Below are positions 5,222 to 7,452 of a DNA stretch of 7,452 nt, in pieces. The translations under genes were made by a program, and so were the position numbers. Source of the stretch: Bordetella parapertussis. GTDB lineage: Bacteria; Pseudomonadota; Gammaproteobacteria; Burkholderiales; Burkholderiaceae_B. The notes under the pieces are model-generated. The model was not told the origin of the DNA. It did no database searches and saw only the letters and a program-made list of their open reading frames with translations. Location: assembly GCA_945882005.1 (NCBI GenBank), contig CAMCWG010000146.1, positions 1 to 7,452 of the forward strand, written 5' to 3'. Within the stretch, counting starts at the first letter, position 1. Each line of letters opens with the position of its first letter.

Positions 5222-7021
5222 ATGTCCTTCGATTCGTTGGGGCTCGCCCCCGCTTTGTTATCTTCCATTGAACGCACCGGTTTCACCACGCCGACGCCTG
5301 TCCAGCTGTCGGCAATTCCTGCCGCGCTCGCCGGCGCCGACCTGATGGTTTCAGCGCAAACAGGTAGCGGCAAGACCGCCGCCTTCATGCTGCCTGCATT
5401 GAACCGTATCGCCCATAAGCCCGCCAACAAAGGTCGTGGCGTACAAGTGCTGGTGCTGACCCCGACTCGCGAACTCGCTCTGCAAGTTAGCGAGGCTACT
5501 GCCATGTACGGCAGCAACCTCGACGACCTGCGTGTAGCCACTGTGGTTGGCGGCATGCCCTACGGCGCACAGCTCAAAGCGCTTTCACGTCGCGTCGATG
5601 TGCTGGTTGCCACACCAGGCCGCCTGCTCGATCACCTGCAAGCACGCCGCGTCGATTTATCGACCGTGCACACACTCGTGCTCGACGAAGCCGATCGCAT
5701 GCTGGACATGGGCTTTATCGATGACATCAACACCATCGTGGATCGTTGCCCAGAATCACGCCAGACGCTGTTGTTCTCGGCCACGCTTGACGGCACCGTT
5801 GCAAAACTTGCCGCCCGCATGATGCGCGACCCACAGCGTATTGAAATGGCTGGTCAATCAGACCGCCACGCCAACATTACCCAAAGCCTGCTTTATGCAG
5901 ATGATGCCGGCCACAAGCTGCGCCTGCTCGATCACATCCTGCGTGACGCATCAATGGATCAGGCAATTGTCTTCACCGCCACCAAACGTGGCGCAGACGA
6001 CTTGGCTGAACACCTTGCCGACACCGGTTTCTCAGTAATGGCATTGCATGGTGACATGAACCAGCGCCAACGTTCACGCACAATTTCTGAAGTGCAAGAT
6101 GGTCGTGTGCGTGTCTTGGTCGCAACCGACGTGGCAGCACGCGGCATCGACGTGCAAGCCATCAGTCACGCGATTAACTACGACTTGCCGATGCAGCCAG
6201 AAGATTACGTACACCGCATTGGCCGTACGGGCCGAGCAGGGCGTGATGGCTCGGCATTCACATTGGCCGTGCACAGCGAGCGTCATAAAGTACGCCGTAT
6301 CGAACATTTCATCGGTTACACAATTCAGTCCGACGTGATTGCCGGACTCGAGCCACAACGCACACCAAGCGCGCGCCCAGAGGGTGCTTCGCGCGGTGCA
6401 GGTGGCAAGAAAGGCGGACGCTGGAGCAATGACCGCAGCGGCGACCGTTTCGGCAGCAGCAACGACCGCTACAGCCCACGTGAACCACGCGCCTTTGTGC
6501 CACGTGGCGACAAACCTGCCTTTGCTCCGCGCGGTGACAAGCCTGCCTATGCCACACGAGGTGAAGGCTACCGGGGTGATGCACCACGTGGTGACAAGCC
6601 ATTTGGTGATCGCGAGCGTACTTTTGCGCCACGCGGTGACCGTCCAGCGTTTGCTCCGCGTGGCGACAAGCCCGCTTTCGCCCCTCGTGGTGATGCGCCC
6701 CGCGGCGATCGTCCTTTCGGCGGTGACCGCGAGCGCAACTTTGCACCACGCGGTGACAAGCCCTTTAGTGGCGAACGCGCACGCAGCGACAATCCATACG
6801 CAAGCCCACGTGCAGATCGTGCACCCTCTGATCGTCCTGCCTACGCAGGTAAGTCAGCACGCCCTGCCCGTGACTTTGCTCCTCGTGCAGCCGCACCAGG
6901 TGACAAGACCTTTGCACCGCGCGGCGACGGCCCAGCACGCACTGGCGCTCCGCGTCCAGGCGCACCACGTGCCGCAGCCGGTGCACGCCGCGGCTTTAAC
7001 TTTGACGGCGGTCGCCGTTAA
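5222..7021 (+). CDS. rhlE: DEAD-box ATP-dependent RNA helicase, RhlE type, with RGD-repeat tail
   Basis: This is a 599-residue ATP-dependent RNA helicase that unwinds or remodels RNA in the cytosol, with likely roles in ribosome assembly, mRNA decay or cold adaptation. RecA domain 1 shows the Q motif (FTTPTPVQ, 21-28), motif I AQTGSGKT (45-52), Ia PTRELA (81-86), Ib TPGR (131-134), II DEAD (155-158) and III SAT (186-188). RecA domain 2 shows the FTATKRGADD segment (251-260), V TDVAARGID (302-310) and VI HRIGRTGRAG (331-340). The core ends near 380. Residues 385-599 form a low-complexity basic tail rich in Arg, Gly, Pro and Asp, probably disordered and RNA-binding. It makes the protein longer than typical RhlE (about 400-480). 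ATG 5222 has a strong ribosome site. The gene has its own promoter and a structured leader, so it looks independent of the trp operon. Helicase assignment is certain; the symbol is the usual label for such proteins, not a proven orthology. Confidence 0.96.
   Translation: MSFDSLGLAPALLSSIERTGFTTPTPVQLSAIPAALAGADLMVSAQTGSGKTAAFMLPALNRIAHKPANKGRGVQVLVLTPTRELALQVSEATAMYGSNLDDLRVATVVGGMPYGAQLKALSRRVDVLVATPGRLLDHLQARRVDLSTVHTLVLDEADRMLDMGFIDDINTIVDRCPESRQTLLFSATLDGTVAKLAARMMRDPQRIEMAGQSDRHANITQSLLYADDAGHKLRLLDHILRDASMDQAIVFTATKRGADDLAEHLADTGFSVMALHGDMNQRQRSRTISEVQDGRVRVLVATDVAARGIDVQAISHAINYDLPMQPEDYVHRIGRTGRAGRDGSAFTLAVHSERHKVRRIEHFIGYTIQSDVIAGLEPQRTPSARPEGASRGAGGKKGGRWSNDRSGDRFGSSNDRYSPREPRAFVPRGDKPAFAPRGDKPAYATRGEGYRGDAPRGDKPFGDRERTFAPRGDRPAFAPRGDKPAFAPRGDAPRGDRPFGGDRERNFAPRGDKPFSGERARSDNPYASPRADRAPSDRPAYAGKSARPARDFAPRAAAPGDKTFAPRGDGPARTGAPRPGAPRAAAGARRGFNFDGGRR
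6491..6757 (+). repeat. In-frame RGD repeat array in the helicase tail
   Basis: Residues 424-512 are built from near-repeats of the form F-A-P-R-G-D-K-P-A-F. Nine RGD tripeptides begin at residues 428, 437, 451, 456, 471, 480, 489, 494 and 510, and a tenth is at 567. A longer duplication is also visible: the block with APRGDKPF, then GDRER, then FAPRGD at 6581-6640 is repeated with small changes at 6695-6757. Codons vary between copies (CGT, CGC; GGT, GGC; GAC, GAT), so the repeats are old or selected at protein level rather than freshly duplicated. Such tandem arrays commonly change in copy number between strains. Confidence 0.85.
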
Positions 7022-7024
7022 AGC

Positions 7025-7044
7025 GACGCGGTAAATAACGCGTC
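7025..7044 (+). repeat. Small hairpin just after the helicase stop codon
   Basis: GACGCG (7025-7030) pairs perfectly with CGCGTC (7039-7044) around the AT-rich loop GTAAATAA, starting 4 nt after the stop. No T-run follows, so it is not an intrinsic terminator by itself. It could stabilise the 3' end of the helicase mRNA or mark a pause site. Confidence 0.4.
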
Positions 7045-7058
7045 AAAGCAGATCAGCA

Positions 7059-7452
7059 GTGCAAACCGAACCATCCATTTCGGTAAGCGCTGATGCGATG
7101 GCTCACAGCCAAAGCGTCAGCGCTTTTTTGCATCAGCAGATCGCCAAGGCCGGTGGCTGGCTGCCGTTCAGCGAGTGGATGCACCAGGCGCTCTATGCGC
7201 CAGGCTTAGGCTATTACGCAGCGGGCAACACCAAACTCGCAGACATCCAGGCAAGCGCAACAACGCACTTAAGCGGCGACTTTGTCACCGCCCCCCAACT
7301 CACTCCGTTATTTGGTCAAACAATCGCCAGACAAATCGCAGAGGTGTTGAAGCAAACCAACACTGCATGTGTACTCGAATTCGGAGCAGGCAGCGGTGCG
7401 CTAGCGCAAGACATTCTCGAGGCGCTTGATGCACGAGGTCTTAGCGTTGACT
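7059..7452 (+). CDS. SAM-dependent methyltransferase, COG1565/NDUFAF7-like, 3' end outside the window
   Basis: The frame is open from 7035 to the window end and continues beyond it. The visible part includes GGWLPFSEWM, ALYAPGLGYYAAG, GDFVTAPQLTPLFGQ and the SAM-binding glycine loop VLEFGAGSGALAQDIL. This is the N-terminal pattern of COG1565, the family of the mitochondrial complex I assembly factor NDUFAF7 (MidA), an arginine methyltransferase; the bacterial substrate is unknown. Two starts are possible. GTG 7059 keeps a stretch (SVSADAMAHSQSV) that I think resembles related N-termini. ATG 7098 is the first ATG and still keeps the conserved core. Neither has a good ribosome site; the first ATG-preceding purines are GGTAAG at 7082-7087. 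The gene begins 37 nt after the helicase stop if GTG is used, and an intrinsic terminator hairpin lies within its first codons. About 131 residues are visible of an expected 350-400. Confidence 0.88.
   Translation, partial: MQTEPSISVSADAMAHSQSVSAFLHQQIAKAGGWLPFSEWMHQALYAPGLGYYAAGNTKLADIQASATTHLSGDFVTAPQLTPLFGQTIARQIAEVLKQTNTACVLEFGAGSGALAQDILEALDARGLSVD
7085..7129 (+). terminator. Strong intrinsic terminator, overlapping the next gene's 5' end
   Basis: AAGCGCTGATGC (7085-7096) pairs with GCGTCAGCGCTT (7114-7125), 12 pairs with one G-U and nine perfect outer pairs. An inner stem TGGCT/AGCCA (7099-7103, 7107-7111) has a CAC triloop. Six T residues follow at 7124-7129. This is the classical Rho-independent form and fits the end of the helicase unit, 64 nt after its stop. 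Its position is odd: in the methyltransferase frame the arm and T-run are codons for A-F-L, so the element lies inside or across the start of that gene. Confidence 0.75.

Noticed and set aside
4968..5345. Open frame of 125 codons (TTG start) across the helicase leader into the helicase gene
   Set aside because: No ribosome site at the TTG, no recognisable protein pattern, a Ser/Arg/Pro-rich out-of-frame composition, and the last 40% is the helicase gene read in another frame. A shorter version from ATG 5193 also lacks a ribosome site, though a regulatory uORF cannot be fully excluded.
6503..6928. RGD motifs as integrin- or host-cell-binding sites
   Set aside because: The protein is a cytosolic RNA helicase with no signal peptide. 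The tripeptides are part of an Arg/Gly-rich nucleic-acid-binding tail, so an adhesion role has no support.
6309..7034. Long open frames on both strands over the helicase tail (up to 231 codons)
   Set aside because: They arise from the repetitive GC-rich coding sequence of the RGD tail. Their products are low-complexity His/Ala/Val or Arg/Ser strings with no start signal or domain.
7002..7037. TTGACG (7002-7007) and TAAATA (7032-7037) as a promoter for the methyltransferase
   Set aside because: The -35-like match is good, but the spacing of 24 nt is too long for sigma70 and no suitable -10 lies at 16-18 nt.
7175..7429. Open frame of 84 codons near the window end
   Set aside because: It is a shadow of the COG1565 methyltransferase, whose true frame (codons starting at 7059, 7098 and so on) carries the conserved motifs.

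Overview
The window looks like an ordinary chromosomal segment from a betaproteobacterium, most likely of the order Burkholderiales. The evidence is the trpE-G-D-C gene order with no trpF, trpB or trpA beside it, the wording of the protein motifs, and the moderately GC-rich coding sequence. I could not run a search, so the family is uncertain; Alcaligenaceae-like wording in Ung and the helicase is only an impression. All genes are on the + strand. I see no insertion sequence, phage gene, tRNA, rRNA or CRISPR array.

Positions 1-3703 carry the chorismate-to-indole-glycerol-phosphate part of tryptophan synthesis: trpE (5' end outside the window), trpG, trpD and trpC. Gaps are 21 nt and 2 nt, then a 4-nt ATGA overlap, so this is a tightly packed, translationally coupled operon. 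A HIT-family nucleotide hydrolase follows 19 nt later. The uracil-DNA glycosylase gene ung then begins at a TTG codon that overlaps the HIT stop. With no terminator visible between them, the likely transcription unit is trpEGDC-hit-ung, joining amino-acid synthesis to nucleotide and DNA housekeeping.

Positions 4906-5221 (316 nt) hold no convincing gene. There is a sigma70-like promoter just after ung, then a leader of about 265 nt before a DEAD-box RNA helicase gene (RhlE type). The leader contains four inverted repeats. It also has a pyrimidine tract that is an exact 9-nt reverse complement of the helicase Shine-Dalgarno sequence and resembles the 3' tail of 16S rRNA. This is the best candidate in the window for an undescribed element: a cis-acting RNA switch that could let a helicase sense or control its own translation.

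The helicase (5222-7021) has a complete two-domain DEAD core and a long, basic, probably disordered tail with ten RGD tripeptides. Its gene is followed by a small hairpin and a strong intrinsic terminator. That terminator lies inside the 5' coding end of the next gene, a COG1565/NDUFAF7-like SAM-dependent methyltransferase that runs off the window end. This overlap is the second observation worth testing.
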